A stretch of 64,000 nt of DNA from JASHUC01 sp963849095 (GCA_963849095.1 CAWKGA010000007.1:248001-312000); one strand, 5' to 3'; positions 1 through 9,063 are shown, counted from the stretch's first letter. The notes: generated by a model from the letters alone, not told the origin. Numbers and translations are program-made.

Positions 1-1860
1 CGCGGGCGATGGCGGTTGCGACCTCGGCGATGTTGCGCACCTGGCCGGTGAGATTGCTCGCCATGGAGTTGACGTTGTCGGTCAAGTCCTTCCAGGTCCC
101 CGCCGCGCCCGGCACGATGGCCTGACCGGCGAGCTTGCCCTCGGTGCCGACCTCGCGCGCGACGCGCGTCACTTCGGCGGCGAAGCCGTTCAGCTGATCG
201 ACCATCGTGTTGATGGTCTCCTTCAGCTGCAGGATCTCGCCCTTCACATCGACCGTGATCTTGCGCGAGAGGTCTCCGCGGGCGATGGCGGTTGCGACCT
301 CGGCGATGTTGCGCACCTGGCCGGTGAGATTGCTCGCCATGGAGTTGACGTTGTCGGTGAGATCCTTCCACACACCGCTCACATCCTGCACGACCGCCTG
401 GCCGCCGAGCTTGCCGTCGGTGCCGACCTCGCGCGCGACGCGCGTGACTTCAGCGGCGAAGCCGTTCAGCTGATCGACCATAGTGTTGATGGTCTCCTTC
501 AGCTCCAGGATCTCGCCCTTCACGTCGACCGTGATCTTGCGCGAGAGGTCTCCGCGGGCGATGGCGGTTGCGACCTCGGCGATGTTGCGGACCTGGCCGG
601 TGAGATTGCTCGCCATGGAGTTGACGTTGTCGGTGAGATCCTTCCACACGCCGCTCGCGCCCTTCACCTCGGCCTGGCCGCCGAGCTTGCCGTCGGTGCC
701 GACCTCGCGCGCAACGCGCGTCACCTCGGCGGCGAAGCCGTTCAGCTGGTCGACCATGGTGTTGATGGCCTCCTTCAGCTGCAGGATCTCGCCCTTCACG
801 TCGACCGTGATCTTGCGCGACAGATCGCCGCTCGCGATGGCGGTCGTCACCTCGGCGATGTTGCGCACCTGGCCGGTGAGATTGCCGGCCATGGAATTGA
901 CGTTGTCGGTCAGGTCCTTCCAGGTTCCCCCGACGCCCGGCACGTACGCCTGGCCGCCGAGCTTGCCGTCGGTGCCGACCTCGCGCGCGACGCGCGTCAC
1001 CTCGGAGGCGAACGAGCGCAGCTGATCGACCATGGTGTTGATGGTCTCCTTCAGCTCCAGGATCTCGCCGCGCACATCGACTGTGATCTTGCGCGAGAGG
1101 TCGCCGTTCGCGATGGCGGTTGCGACCCCGGCGATGTTGCGGACCTGGCCGGTCAAGTTGCTTGCCATGGAGTTGACGTTGTCGGTCAAGTCCTTCCAGG
1201 TGCCCGCGACGCCGGGCACGACCGCCTGGCCGCCGAGCTTGCCCTCGGTGCCGACCTCGCGCGCGACGCGGGTCACCTCGGCGGCGAAGCCGTTCAGCTG
1301 ATCGACCATGGTGTTGATGGTGTTCTTGAGCTCCAGGATCTCGCCCTTCACGTCCACCGTGATCTTGCGCGAGAGATCGCCCCGCGCGACGGCCGTCGTC
1401 ACCTCCGCGATGTTGCGGACCTGGCCCGTGAGATTCGTCGCCATCGCGTTGACGGAGTCGGTCAAGTCCTTCCAGGTGCCCGCGACGCCCGGGACGACCG
1501 CCTGGCCGCCGAGCTTGCCCTCGGTGCCGACCTCGCGCGCGACGCGCGTCACCTCGGAGGCGAACGAGCGCAGCTGGTCGACCATGGTGTTGATGGCCTC
1601 CTTCAGCTGCAGGATCTCGCCGCGCACGTCCACCGTGATCTTGCGCGACAGATCGCCGCTCGCGACGGCGATCGTGACTTCCGAGATGTTGCGAACCTGC
1701 CCGGTCAAGTTGTTCGCCATGTAGTTGACGTTATCGGTCAGGTCCTTCCAGGTGCCGGCGAGCTCCGGCACCGCGGCCTGGCCGCCGAGCTTGCCCTCGG
1801 TGCCGACCTCGCGCGCGACGCGCGTCACCTCGGAGGTGAACGCGCTCATCTGCGCGATCA
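1..1860 (-). repeat. tandem 276-bp repeats encoding HAMP units
   Basis: Units of exactly 276 bp (92 codons) follow each other; the segment reading gatcgaccat (or gtcgaccat) starts at about 198, 474, 750, 1026, 1302 and 1578. The DNA similarity between units is very high, so the array is prone to copy-number change and to mis-assembly in short-read data. Confidence 0.85.
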
Positions 1861-2344
1861 TCGCGTTGACGACGGTCGCCGAGCGCAGGAACTCGCCTTC
1901 GAGCAACCGGCCGTCGACCTCGAGCGGCATGGCCTGGGACAGATCGCCCTTGGCGAACGCGGTGATCGCGCTGGTGACCTGCGCCGTGGGCCACAGCAGG
2001 TCCTGGATCAGCGTGTTGACCGAAGTCTCCATCTCGCGCCACGCCCCGCCGTGCCGGGTGCTCGAGACACGGTGCTGTGTCTTCCCCTCCTTGCCGACGA
2101 CCTGCCCGACCCGCTTCAGCTCCTCGGCGAGCAGCTGGTTCGACGACACGATCTCGTTGAACGTGTCGGCGATCTTGCCGGCGAGTCCGACCTCGTCACT
2201 CGGCAGGCGGACCGAGAAGTCTCCGTCGCGCACGGCCTGCATGGCGCGCAGCAGCTCGCGCATGTCGAGCCTGCCGTGCTCCGCCGTCTCGCCGTTAGCG
2301 CCCGGCGCCGTCCGGCGGCGCGTCGTCTCGTGTGTGGTGGGCAT
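1..2344 (-). CDS. HAMP-repeat sensor histidine kinase, N-terminal part (C-terminus beyond window edge)
   Basis: The minus-strand frame stays open from an ATG at 2344 to the window edge (about 780 residues) and encodes no membrane segment or signal peptide. After a divergent first HAMP-like unit (about residues 25-190) comes a run of near-identical units of 92 residues, each with the pattern VTRVAREVGTEGKLGGQA, then GTWKDLTDNVN, then DLSRKITVDVKGEI. This is the signature of soluble poly-HAMP hybrid kinases of the Nik1/group III type, where alternating HAMP units relay osmotic or other stress to a downstream kinase core. The kinase and any receiver domains would lie left of position 1 and are not seen. 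TGGAG seven bases before the ATG supports this start. It follows prfA on the same strand after a gap of about 370 bp, so it probably has its own promoter. The family call is confident; the signal sensed is unknown. Confidence 0.88.
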   Translation of the reverse strand, partial: MPTTHETTRRRTAPGANGETAEHGRLDMRELLRAMQAVRDGDFSVRLPSDEVGLAGKIADTFNEIVSSNQLLAEELKRVGQVVGKEGKTQHRVSSTRHGGAWREMETSVNTLIQDLLWPTAQVTSAITAFAKGDLSQAMPLEVDGRLLEGEFLRSATVVNAMIAQMSAFTSEVTRVAREVGTEGKLGGQAAVPELAGTWKDLTDNVNYMANNLTGQVRNISEVTIAVASGDLSRKITVDVRGEILQLKEAINTMVDQLRSFASEVTRVAREVGTEGKLGGQAVVPGVAGTWKDLTDSVNAMATNLTGQVRNIAEVTTAVARGDLSRKITVDVKGEILELKNTINTMVDQLNGFAAEVTRVAREVGTEGKLGGQAVVPGVAGTWKDLTDNVNSMASNLTGQVRNIAGVATAIANGDLSRKITVDVRGEILELKETINTMVDQLRSFASEVTRVAREVGTDGKLGGQAYVPGVGGTWKDLTDNVNSMAGNLTGQVRNIAEVTTAIASGDLSRKITVDVKGEILQLKEAINTMVDQLNGFAAEVTRVAREVGTDGKLGGQAEVKGASGVWKDLTDNVNSMASNLTGQVRNIAEVATAIARGDLSRKITVDVKGEILELKETINTMVDQLNGFAAEVTRVAREVGTDGKLGGQAVVQDVSGVWKDLTDNVNSMASNLTGQVRNIAEVATAIARGDLSRKITVDVKGEILQLKETINTMVDQLNGFAAEVTRVAREVGTEGKLAGQAIVPGAAGTWKDLTDNVNSMASNLTGQVRNIAEVATAIAR

Positions 2345-2716
2345 CAGAGGCTCCAGGGCCAATATGTTGATGGAACTGCGCCCGGCGGCCGGGAAGACGA
2401 CCGGTCAGGCAGGCTCGAGCCGCATCCGGCAGAGCTGCGCGAGAATGGCACCACGGTGCTCCGGCGGCCACGGGCGAAACAACCCCCTGCGCGCGCCTCG
2501 CTCGGCGCACGCATGTGCGGCTGGAGTTCCCCCGGATCAACCTTATCTGGGCGGTCGGGCCGCCCTCGCCACCCAACATAGCAGAAGAGCGCGGCCGCGC
2601 AAGCTCCCCCAAGGTGCGGGTGCGGCCCTCGGGCAGCACAATTATGGTAACTCAAGCAGCCGGGCCTTCGCGATCCCCCATCGGGGAGGAGGGCCGCTCG
2701 GGGAGCGGGGACCCGA
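2345..2716. other. intergenic gap between the HAMP kinase and prfA
   Basis: No convincing gene is seen. The stretch is GC-rich apart from a short AT-containing block at about 2638-2660 (acaattatggtaactcaag), which could hold the promoter of the kinase gene on the minus strand. A short TCCCC/GGGGA hairpin near 2679-2692 might help end prfA transcription. Neither is strongly supported. Confidence 0.35.
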
Positions 2717-3805
2717 TCACGAGGCGAGACCCTCGGCAGCGAGTTGTTCCGCCTGATACTCGCGCTGCAGCGCGCCGATCAGCTCATCGAGCTTGCCGTC
2801 GAGGATGTCGGCGAGCTTGTAGAGCGTGAGGTCGATGCGGTGGTCGGTGACTCGGCCCTGAGGAAAGTTGTAGGTGCGGATGCGCTCGGAGCGGTCACCG
2901 CTCCCCACCTGCAGCCTCCGCGAGTGCGCCTGCTCGCTCTGCCGGCGCTCCTCCTCGGCGGCTTCGAGTCGGGCCTTGAGGAGCGACAGGGCGCGCGAGC
3001 GGTTCTTGTGCTGCGAGCGCTCGTCCTGGCACTCGACGACGATGCCCGTCGGGAGATGGGTGATGCGCACCGCCGAGTCGGTCTTGTTGACGTGCTGCCC
3101 GCCCGCGCCGGACGACCGGTACGTATCGATCCGCAGGTCGGCGGGGTTCAAGTCGATCTCGTCGGCCTCGTCGAGCTCGGGGAAGATCGCGACCGTGCAG
3201 GCGGAGGTGTGGATGCGGCCCTGGGCTTCAGTCGCGGGCACGCGCTGCACGCGGTGCGTGCCGGACTCGAACTTGAAGCGCGAGAACGCGCCCGCTCCGG
3301 CCATCCGGGTGATGATCTCCTTGTAGCCGCCGTGCTCGCCGGGACTCTCCGTGAGGATCTGCACGGTGAAGTGCTGCGACTCGGCGTAGCGCGCATACAT
3401 GCGCAGCAGGTCGCCCGCGAAGATCGCGGCCTCGTCCCCGCCCGTGCCGGCGCGAATCTCGAGGAAAACGCCCTTGTCGTCCCGCGGGTCCCGGGGAATG
3501 AGCATGCGCTTGACCTCGTCCTGCGCCGCATCGAGAGCGCTCTTGACGCGCGCCACTTCCTCCTCGCCCAGGGCGCGCATCGAGGCGTCGGCGTCGGAGC
3601 GCAACTCTTCGGCCGCGGCGAGCTCTTTCTCGAGATGCCGCACGTCCCGGTACTGGTCCGCAAGCGGCTGCAGGCGCGCGTACTCCTTGGAAAGCTCGCG
3701 AAACTCTCGGGAGCGGCCGGCCATCTCGGGGCCAGCGAGCAGGCGGCCGACTTCCTCGAAGCGGTCGGCGATCCTCTCCAGGCGGTGGCGAATGGATTCC
3801 TTCAT
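2717..3805 (-). CDS. prfA: peptide chain release factor 1 (RF1)
   Basis: This 362-residue protein recognises UAA and UAG stop codons in the ribosomal A site and triggers peptidyl-tRNA hydrolysis in the cytosol. It has the usual RF1 length and ends with a typical RF1 tail. The catalytic GGQ motif is present in SSGAGGQHVNKTDSAV, followed by VECQDERSQHKN, and the N-terminal half has the expected coiled-coil region. The ATG at 3805 begins MKESIRHRLERIADRFEEV, a normal RF1 N-terminus. It is transcribed divergently from the TPR lipoprotein gene across only 57 bp. In many gammaproteobacteria hemA lies just upstream and prmC just downstream; here neither is next to it. Confidence 0.97.
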   Translation of the reverse strand: MKESIRHRLERIADRFEEVGRLLAGPEMAGRSREFRELSKEYARLQPLADQYRDVRHLEKELAAAEELRSDADASMRALGEEEVARVKSALDAAQDEVKRMLIPRDPRDDKGVFLEIRAGTGGDEAAIFAGDLLRMYARYAESQHFTVQILTESPGEHGGYKEIITRMAGAGAFSRFKFESGTHRVQRVPATEAQGRIHTSACTVAIFPELDEADEIDLNPADLRIDTYRSSGAGGQHVNKTDSAVRITHLPTGIVVECQDERSQHKNRSRALSLLKARLEAAEEERRQSEQAHSRRLQVGSGDRSERIRTYNFPQGRVTDHRIDLTLYKLADILDGKLDELIGALQREYQAEQLAAEGLAS

Positions 3806-3862
3806 GCGGGCGCGGCATTCTCAGGGATCATGCCCCGCCGCGAAAGGGGATATAGTTGCCTC

Positions 3863-5566
3863 ATGGCCCCACTCCCACGCATCGCGGCCGTCTGCGCCGC
3901 CTTCGCCTTGGCCGGATTCACGGCAGGCTGTTCCACCACGCCGGCCAAGCCCCAGCACGCGCAAACCACGCCGCCCGCGCCCGCGCGGGACTCGAGCGCG
4001 CTCACGATCGCGGCGGAAGCCGCCCTGCAGAGTGGCGACTGCCTCACCGCGTCCCAGGATTACGCTGCGGCGGCGCTGCGCGGCACGTTGGATCTGGCCC
4101 GCCGCGCGAGTCAGGTCGCCGTCACCTGCCAGGACCTTCCGGCCGCCTGGCAGTCCGTCGAGCGCTGGCGCGCGCTCGCGCCGCACGACAACGATGCGTC
4201 CCTCATCTACGGAACCGTCGCGCTGACGCTGTACCGGATCCCCGAGGCGCGCGAGGCGCTCGCGCCCATCGTCCGGGGCACCGATCCGAAGGCCGAGCGC
4301 AGCGAGCTCTCGCTGATCCAGCTGCTGAGCGACGATCCGGACATCGGCGCGGTCTCCACGCTCGCGGCGCTCGGCCGCACCGTCGATGCGCACTCGTCCT
4401 CGCTCATCCTCACGGCCTTCGGCGCGCTAGCGCTGGAGGCTTACGACTTCAAGCTGGCGCAGGCGCGCGCGGACCAGGTGCTCGCACGCGATCCACGCTC
4501 GGGCGGCGCGCTGCGACTGCTCGCGCGTGTCCACGTACTGCAAGGGGATGCCGATGGGGCCATCTCGACGGCCCGGGAAGCCATGCGTGTCGACCCGAAC
4601 GGCAGCGAGTTCGAGCTCGCCGACGTGCTGACCGAGCTCGACCGGCTCGAGGAGGCGAGGCAGGAGCTCGCGCGGCTGCGGGGGGCTGGCGCCTCGCCGG
4701 CGGAGATTGATAGCCGGCTCGCGTTGCTCGCCTACCAGAGTGGGGATATCGCCGACGCCCAGCGCCGCTTCACCGACCTGATCGATCAAGGAGAGGCTGG
4801 CGAGTCCGCGCTGCTGTATCTCGGCGACATCGCGGCCCGGTCGGGGGACCAGTCAACGGCGCTCACCGATTACCGGCAGCTGAGCGAGACCCCGCTCGCT
4901 CTGACGGCGGGCACCCGGGCGGCCGGTATTCTGCTCGATCAGGGCCAGCGCAGCCAGGCGCTCGGTGTGTTCGACAGTTACGAAAGCGAGCACCCCGAGA
5001 ACGCCGTTGACGTGGCGGTCGCCAAGGCGGATCTGTTCGCGGACCACGGTGATGCCTCGGACGGCGTCGCGTTCATCACGGCGGCGCTCCAGAAGTTTCC
5101 GCAGCACCCGCGACTGGAATATGAGCGCGCCACGCTGCTCGAGCGCGCGGGACGCGTCCGCGACTCCGTGGAGGCCTTCGAGCAGCTGCTGCGCGAGCGT
5201 CCCGGCGATCCGAATCTCATGAACGCTCTCGGCTACACGCTCGCCGACCATCGGATGGAGCTCTCGAAGGCCGAGTCGCTGATCCGGCGCGCGCTCGCCG
5301 CGACGCCTGACAGTCCGGAGATTCTCGACAGCCTCGGGTGGGTGCGGCTGCGGCGCGGTGATGCCCGCTCGGCGGTGCCCTTGCTCGAGCGGGCCTACAC
5401 GATCAGCCGCGATCCCGAGATCGCCGCGCACTGCGGCGAGGCGCTCTGGGTGAGCGGCCGCAAGGCTGAGGCGCGCAAGGTATGGGCCGATGCGCTCGCG
5501 CACAATCCCGACTCCCAGTTGCTGAAGGATACGGTGCATCGGCTGGAGCCGCCCGGACAGGGCTGA
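3863..5566 (+). CDS. TPR-repeat lipoprotein upstream of lolB
   Basis: The 567-residue protein starts with a lipoprotein signal peptide (MAPLPRIAAVCAAFALAGF, lipobox FTAGC, predicted acylated Cys near residue 24). The rest is helical and Ala/Leu-rich with many TPR-like pairs, clearest near the C-terminus (ERPGDPNLMNALGYTLADH and the following unit). It is the orthologue by position of the TPR protein found before lolB in Pseudomonas, thought to be an envelope protein of unknown partner. An in-frame ATG at 3830 would add 11 residues in front of the signal peptide, so 3863 is preferred. The stop overlaps the lolB start (TGATG), which indicates translational coupling. Confidence 0.85.
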   Translation: MAPLPRIAAVCAAFALAGFTAGCSTTPAKPQHAQTTPPAPARDSSALTIAAEAALQSGDCLTASQDYAAAALRGTLDLARRASQVAVTCQDLPAAWQSVERWRALAPHDNDASLIYGTVALTLYRIPEAREALAPIVRGTDPKAERSELSLIQLLSDDPDIGAVSTLAALGRTVDAHSSSLILTAFGALALEAYDFKLAQARADQVLARDPRSGGALRLLARVHVLQGDADGAISTAREAMRVDPNGSEFELADVLTELDRLEEARQELARLRGAGASPAEIDSRLALLAYQSGDIADAQRRFTDLIDQGEAGESALLYLGDIAARSGDQSTALTDYRQLSETPLALTAGTRAAGILLDQGQRSQALGVFDSYESEHPENAVDVAVAKADLFADHGDASDGVAFITAALQKFPQHPRLEYERATLLERAGRVRDSVEAFEQLLRERPGDPNLMNALGYTLADHRMELSKAESLIRRALAATPDSPEILDSLGWVRLRRGDARSAVPLLERAYTISRDPEIAAHCGEALWVSGRKAEARKVWADALAHNPDSQLLKDTVHRLEPPGQG

Positions 5567-6174
5567 TGCGCCGCGCCGTGGCCGCGCCGCGCCGGGCAGG
5601 GCTCGCCGCGGTGCTCATCCTCGCCGTCATGGCCGGCTGCGCGACCGCGCCGCGCAAGCCCGCGGCGCTCGCCCCCTGGCCGCAGCGTCGCGCGCAGCTC
5701 CAGTCCCTCGATCCGTTCGAGCTCGCCGGCCGTGTGGCCGTCGCGGCCGGAACCGAAGGATTCACCGCGCACCTCGACTGGGCCCAGCGCGGCTCCCGCA
5801 GCACCGTGGATCTCAACGGGCCTCTGGGCATCGGTGGGGTGCACGTCGTGGCGGATGGCGAGACGCTTGCCGTCGAGACCTCGCAGGGGAAGACGCTCAC
5901 GAGCGAGGAGGCGCGGACGGAGCTCGCGAGCAAGCTCGGATTCGACCCACCGCTCGGGAGCCTGCGGTACTGGGTGCTCGGTGTCCCGGACCCGGGAACC
6001 CCTGCCGCGGAGACGGTCGGCGCCAATCAGCGCCTGGCGTCGCTGCAGCAGGACGGTTGGCAGATCGATTACTCCGCCTATACGGGCGCGGGCGGCGACG
6101 CGCTGCCACAACGCATGGTCCTGCGCCGGGGCGATGTGCGCGTGCGGCTCGTCGTCGATCGCTGGCAACCTTGA
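5566..6174 (+). CDS. lolB: outer-membrane lipoprotein LolB
   Basis: LolB accepts lipoproteins from the periplasmic carrier LolA and inserts them into the outer membrane. The 202-residue protein has a lipoprotein signal (AAVLILAVMAGC lipobox, Cys about 25) and a LolB-like body: FELAGRVAV near the start, then LDWAQRGSRSTVDLNGPLG, and near the end GWQIDYSAYT and LPQRMVLRRGDVRVRLVVD. The ATG overlaps the stop of the TPR lipoprotein gene, and ispE follows, matching the classical lolB-ispE order. Confidence 0.93.
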   Translation: MRRAVAAPRRAGLAAVLILAVMAGCATAPRKPAALAPWPQRRAQLQSLDPFELAGRVAVAAGTEGFTAHLDWAQRGSRSTVDLNGPLGIGGVHVVADGETLAVETSQGKTLTSEEARTELASKLGFDPPLGSLRYWVLGVPDPGTPAAETVGANQRLASLQQDGWQIDYSAYTGAGGDALPQRMVLRRGDVRVRLVVDRWQP

Positions 6175-6226
6175 AGCGTCCGGGCCGGTAGGCTCGAGGG
6201 GGAAGGCTTGGAAAGAGTGGGTCGTC

Positions 6227-7102
6227 ATGCAACCCCGCGATGAGACGCTCTGGCCGGCGCCGGCAAAGCTCAATCTGTTCCTGCACGTGACCGGCCGCCG
6301 GGCCGACGGCTACCACGATCTGCAGACGCTGTTTCAGCTGATCGACCTCGCCGATACGGTCGCGATCGCACTGCGCGACGACGGTGCGATCGAGCGAGTC
6401 GCGGGGCCGCCCGGGGTTGCCCCGGAGGCGGATCTGGCGGTCCGGGCAGCGCGCGCGCTCAAGGCCGCTTCCGGGAGCCGGCTCGGCGCCTCGCTCCGGG
6501 TCATCAAGCGGATCCCGATGGGAGGGGGACTCGGCGGCGGCAGCTCGGACGCCGCCACCACGCTCCTCGCGCTCAATCGGCTCTGGGGATGTGGGCTCTC
6601 CGTCGCGCGCCTCGCCGAGCTGGGCCTCGCCCTGGGCTCCGACGTGCCGGTATTCGTGCGCGGCACGTCGGCCTGGGCGTCGGGCCGAGGGGAGGAGCTG
6701 GTTCCGGTCGAGCTGCCGGAGCGCTGGTACCTGGTGGTGCACCCGGGGGTGGCCGTGTCGACCGCCCAGGTCTTCCAGATGCCTGAATTGACACGAAATA
6801 CCCCCCTCATCACAATACGCGCCTTTTTGGACTCCGGCGGCCGCAACGATTGCGAGCCGGTCGTGCGGGGATTGTTTCCGGAGGTGGGCGACGCACTCGA
6901 CTGGCTCGCGCGGCTCGCGCCGTCGCGGCTCACCGGGACCGGGTCCTGCCTCTTCACCAGCTTCGGAAGCGCAATCGAGGCCGAGCGCCATGCCGCCCGG
7001 GTGCCGGACCGCTGGCAAAGCTTCGTCGCGCGCGGCTTGAACGTCTCGCCGCTGGTCGGGAGGCTGGATGCATGGGCCGCGGAGCGCGGCGGCGGATCGT
7101 AA
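6227..7102 (+). CDS. ispE: 4-diphosphocytidyl-2-C-methyl-D-erythritol kinase
   Basis: IspE phosphorylates CDP-methylerythritol with ATP in the MEP pathway for isoprenoid precursors. The 291-residue protein has the IspE N-terminal motif PAPAKLNLFLHVTGRRADGYH, which carries the catalytic Lys, and the GHMP-kinase ATP-binding motif PMGGGLGGGSSDAATT near residues 95-110. The C-terminal LTGTGSCLF segment also fits. Start ATG 6227 follows GAAAGAGTGG. The gene lies between lolB and tRNA-Gln, the usual order. Confidence 0.96.
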   Translation: MQPRDETLWPAPAKLNLFLHVTGRRADGYHDLQTLFQLIDLADTVAIALRDDGAIERVAGPPGVAPEADLAVRAARALKAASGSRLGASLRVIKRIPMGGGLGGGSSDAATTLLALNRLWGCGLSVARLAELGLALGSDVPVFVRGTSAWASGRGEELVPVELPERWYLVVHPGVAVSTAQVFQMPELTRNTPLITIRAFLDSGGRNDCEPVVRGLFPEVGDALDWLARLAPSRLTGTGSCLFTSFGSAIEAERHAARVPDRWQSFVARGLNVSPLVGRLDAWAAERGGGS

Positions 7103-7157
7103 AGGCGTTTATGCTGGGTTGCACGGGGCAAGGGGTCGCAGGTGTTGGGTCCAATGT

Positions 7158-7232
7158 TGGGGTGTCGCCAAGTGGTAAGGCAGCGGGTTTTGGTCCCGCC
7201 ATACGAAGGTTCGAATCCTTCCACCCCAGCCA
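7158..7232 (+). tRNA. tRNA-Gln (anticodon TTG)
   Basis: 75 nt including encoded CCA. The acceptor stem TGGGGTG pairs with CACCCCA, the anticodon stem GCGGG pairs with CCCGC around a loop TTTTGGT giving anticodon TTG, and the T arm GAAGG TTCGAAT CCTTC is intact. A tRNA-Gln between ispE and prs is the normal gammaproteobacterial arrangement. Confidence 0.97.
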
Positions 7233-7262
7233 TGAGAGCGGTTCAGCCGTGAGAGTGGCCCG

Positions 7263-8216
7263 ATGAGCAACGACACCATTGCGCTGTTCGCAGGCAACGC
7301 GAACCCGCAGCTCGCGCAGGAGATCGCGCGGCATTTGACGATGCCGCTCGGCCGCTCCGACGTGGGGCGCTTCAGCGATGGTGAGGTGAACGTCGAGCTG
7401 AGAGAGAACGTCCGCGGGCGCGACGTGTTCATCCTCCAGCCGACGTGCCCTCCGGTGAACGATCATTTGATGGAGCTGCTCGTCATGGTCGATGCCTGCC
7501 GCCGGGCGTCCGCGGCGCGCATCACGGCGGTGGTGCCGTACTTCGGCTATGCGCGCCAGGACCGCCGGCCGCGCGCGACGCGCTCCGCCATCACGGCAAA
7601 GCTCGTGGCGAACATGATCGCGAGCGCCGGCGTGCATCGGCTGCTTGCGGTCGATCTGCATGCCGATCAGATCCCGGGATTCTTCGACATTCCCGTGGAT
7701 AACGTGTACGCATCGCCGGTGCTGCTCGGGGACGTATGGAGACAGGGCTACCAGAACATGATCGTGGTGTCGCCGGATGTGGGCGGCGTCGCGCGTGCCC
7801 GCGCACTCGCCAAGAGTCTCGACGATGCGGCGCTCGCGATCATCGACAAGCGCCGGCCGCGGCCGAACGAGTCGAAGGTGATGAACATCATCGGCGAGGT
7901 CACCGGGAGAACCTGCGTCCTCGTCAACGACATGGTCGATACCGCGGGGACGCTGTGCCTGGCGGCCCAGGCGCTGAAGGACGAGGGCGCGGTGAAAGTC
8001 GTCGCCTACATCACGCACGCGCTGCTCTCCGGGGATGCCGTCGAGCGCATCGCGAGCTCGGCCCTCGACGAGCTGGTCGTCACGGACACGATTCCCTTAT
8101 CCGGTGCGGCGAGCCGGTGCGGACGCATCCGGCAGCTTTCCGTCGCGGCGCTGCTCGCGGAAACGATCCGCCGCATCCGTGACGAGGAGTCCGTGAGCTC
8201 GCTCTACGTAGACTGA
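7263..8216 (+). CDS. prs: ribose-phosphate pyrophosphokinase (PRPP synthetase)
   Basis: Prs makes PRPP from ribose 5-phosphate and ATP, feeding nucleotide, histidine and tryptophan synthesis. Length (317 residues) is standard. Seen motifs are RFSDGEVNVELRENVRGRDV near the N-terminus, the ATP/Mg loop VVPYFGYARQDRR, VVSPDVGG, and the PRPP-binding loop VLVNDMVDTAGT. The start ATG at 7263 gives MSNDTIALFAGNANPQLA. It follows tRNA-Gln and precedes rplY with a strong hairpin between them. Confidence 0.97.
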   Translation: MSNDTIALFAGNANPQLAQEIARHLTMPLGRSDVGRFSDGEVNVELRENVRGRDVFILQPTCPPVNDHLMELLVMVDACRRASAARITAVVPYFGYARQDRRPRATRSAITAKLVANMIASAGVHRLLAVDLHADQIPGFFDIPVDNVYASPVLLGDVWRQGYQNMIVVSPDVGGVARARALAKSLDDAALAIIDKRRPRPNESKVMNIIGEVTGRTCVLVNDMVDTAGTLCLAAQALKDEGAVKVVAYITHALLSGDAVERIASSALDELVVTDTIPLSGAASRCGRIRQLSVAALLAETIRRIRDEESVSSLYVD

Positions 8217-8240
8217 TTTGGAATCTCTTGGTTACATGTA

Positions 8241-8266
8241 CGGGGTCGCCGTCGTCGGCGACCCCG
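8241..8266 (+). terminator. 11-bp perfect hairpin between prs and rplY
   Basis: CGGGGTCGCCG, loop TCGT, CGGCGACCCCG forms a perfect 11-bp stem with a 4-nt loop, 25 bp after the prs stop. No T-run follows (the next bases are aggaaaact), so it is not a standard intrinsic terminator. It could be a weak terminator, an attenuator, or an mRNA-stabilising element setting prs against rplY expression. Confidence 0.55.
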
Positions 8267-8301
8267 AGGAAAACTGGGCGTCAGCCCGTGAGGACACTTA
8301 G

Positions 8302-9063
8302 ATGAAAGTTTCATTCGAATTCGGCGCGGACCGCCGCGGCAAGCAAGGCAAGAGTGCGAGCCGCCGCCTGCGTCACACCGGAAAGGTCCCGGCCATTCTG
8401 TACGGCGGCGGTGAGCCGCCCCAGGCTCTGGTCCTCGACCAGCAGAATCTGCTGACGATGATCAGCAACGAGAAGTTCTACTCGTCGATCGTGCAGCTCA
8501 AGATCGGGGACCGGGCCCAGCCGGCCATCGTGAAGGACGTGCACATGCACCCCGCCCGCAGCGCCGTGGTGCACGTCGACCTGCAGCGCGTGGTGGAGAG
8601 CGAGAAGATCCGCATCCGCCTGCCGATCCACTTCCGCAACGAGGCCGTCTCGCCGGGTGTGAAGACTCAGGGGGGCGTGGTGTCTCACATGGAGACGGAC
8701 GTGGAAGTGTCGTGTCTGCCGAAGGATCTGCCCGAGTACCTGGAGTTCGATCTCGGCGAGATGAGTCTCAACGACACGAAGTTTCTCGCGGACATTCCGC
8801 TGCCCGCGGGCGTCGTCATCACGGACCTGGTGCACGGCAAGAACCGGCCGGTCGTCTCCATCCACAGCCCGCGCGCCGAGGAGCCCGAGCCCGTGGCCGC
8901 CGAGGCCGCGGCAGCCGTGCCCGCGGAAGGCGGGGCGGTGCCCGCAGCGGGAGCGGCGCCGGCTGGCGCCGCTGGAGCGCCGGCGGCTGGTGGAGCGGCG
9001 CCGGCGGCCGCTTCAGAGACGAAGAAGGAAGGAGGCGCGGCGAAGAAGGAGGGCAAGAAGTAG
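8302..9063 (+). CDS. rplY: 50S ribosomal protein L25 (Ctc/TL5 type)
   Basis: L25 binds 5S rRNA in the large ribosomal subunit. The 253-residue form is the long two-domain type: an N-terminal 5S-binding barrel (GKSASRRLRHTGKVPAILYG) and the C-terminal TL5/Ctc domain with VVSHMETDVEVSCLPKDLPE. An Ala/Pro-rich low-complexity tail (about residues 195-253) ends in a Lys-rich patch (KKEGGAAKKEGKK); such tails vary between species. Genes prs and pth flank it in the usual order. Confidence 0.95.
   Translation: MKVSFEFGADRRGKQGKSASRRLRHTGKVPAILYGGGEPPQALVLDQQNLLTMISNEKFYSSIVQLKIGDRAQPAIVKDVHMHPARSAVVHVDLQRVVESEKIRIRLPIHFRNEAVSPGVKTQGGVVSHMETDVEVSCLPKDLPEYLEFDLGEMSLNDTKFLADIPLPAGVVITDLVHGKNRPVVSIHSPRAEEPEPVAAEAAAAVPAEGGAVPAAGAAPAGAAGAPAAGGAAPAAASETKKEGGAAKKEGKK

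Noticed and set aside
207..2756. Long plus-strand open frames opposite the HAMP kinase
   Set aside because: They are the antisense of the 276-bp HAMP repeats in a high-GC region; the minus-strand translation gives clear family motifs, the plus-strand one does not.
2744..3862. N-terminal 373-residue extension of the TPR lipoprotein frame, opposite prfA
   Set aside because: It is antisense to prfA, and the lipoprotein signal peptide at 3863 marks the real start.
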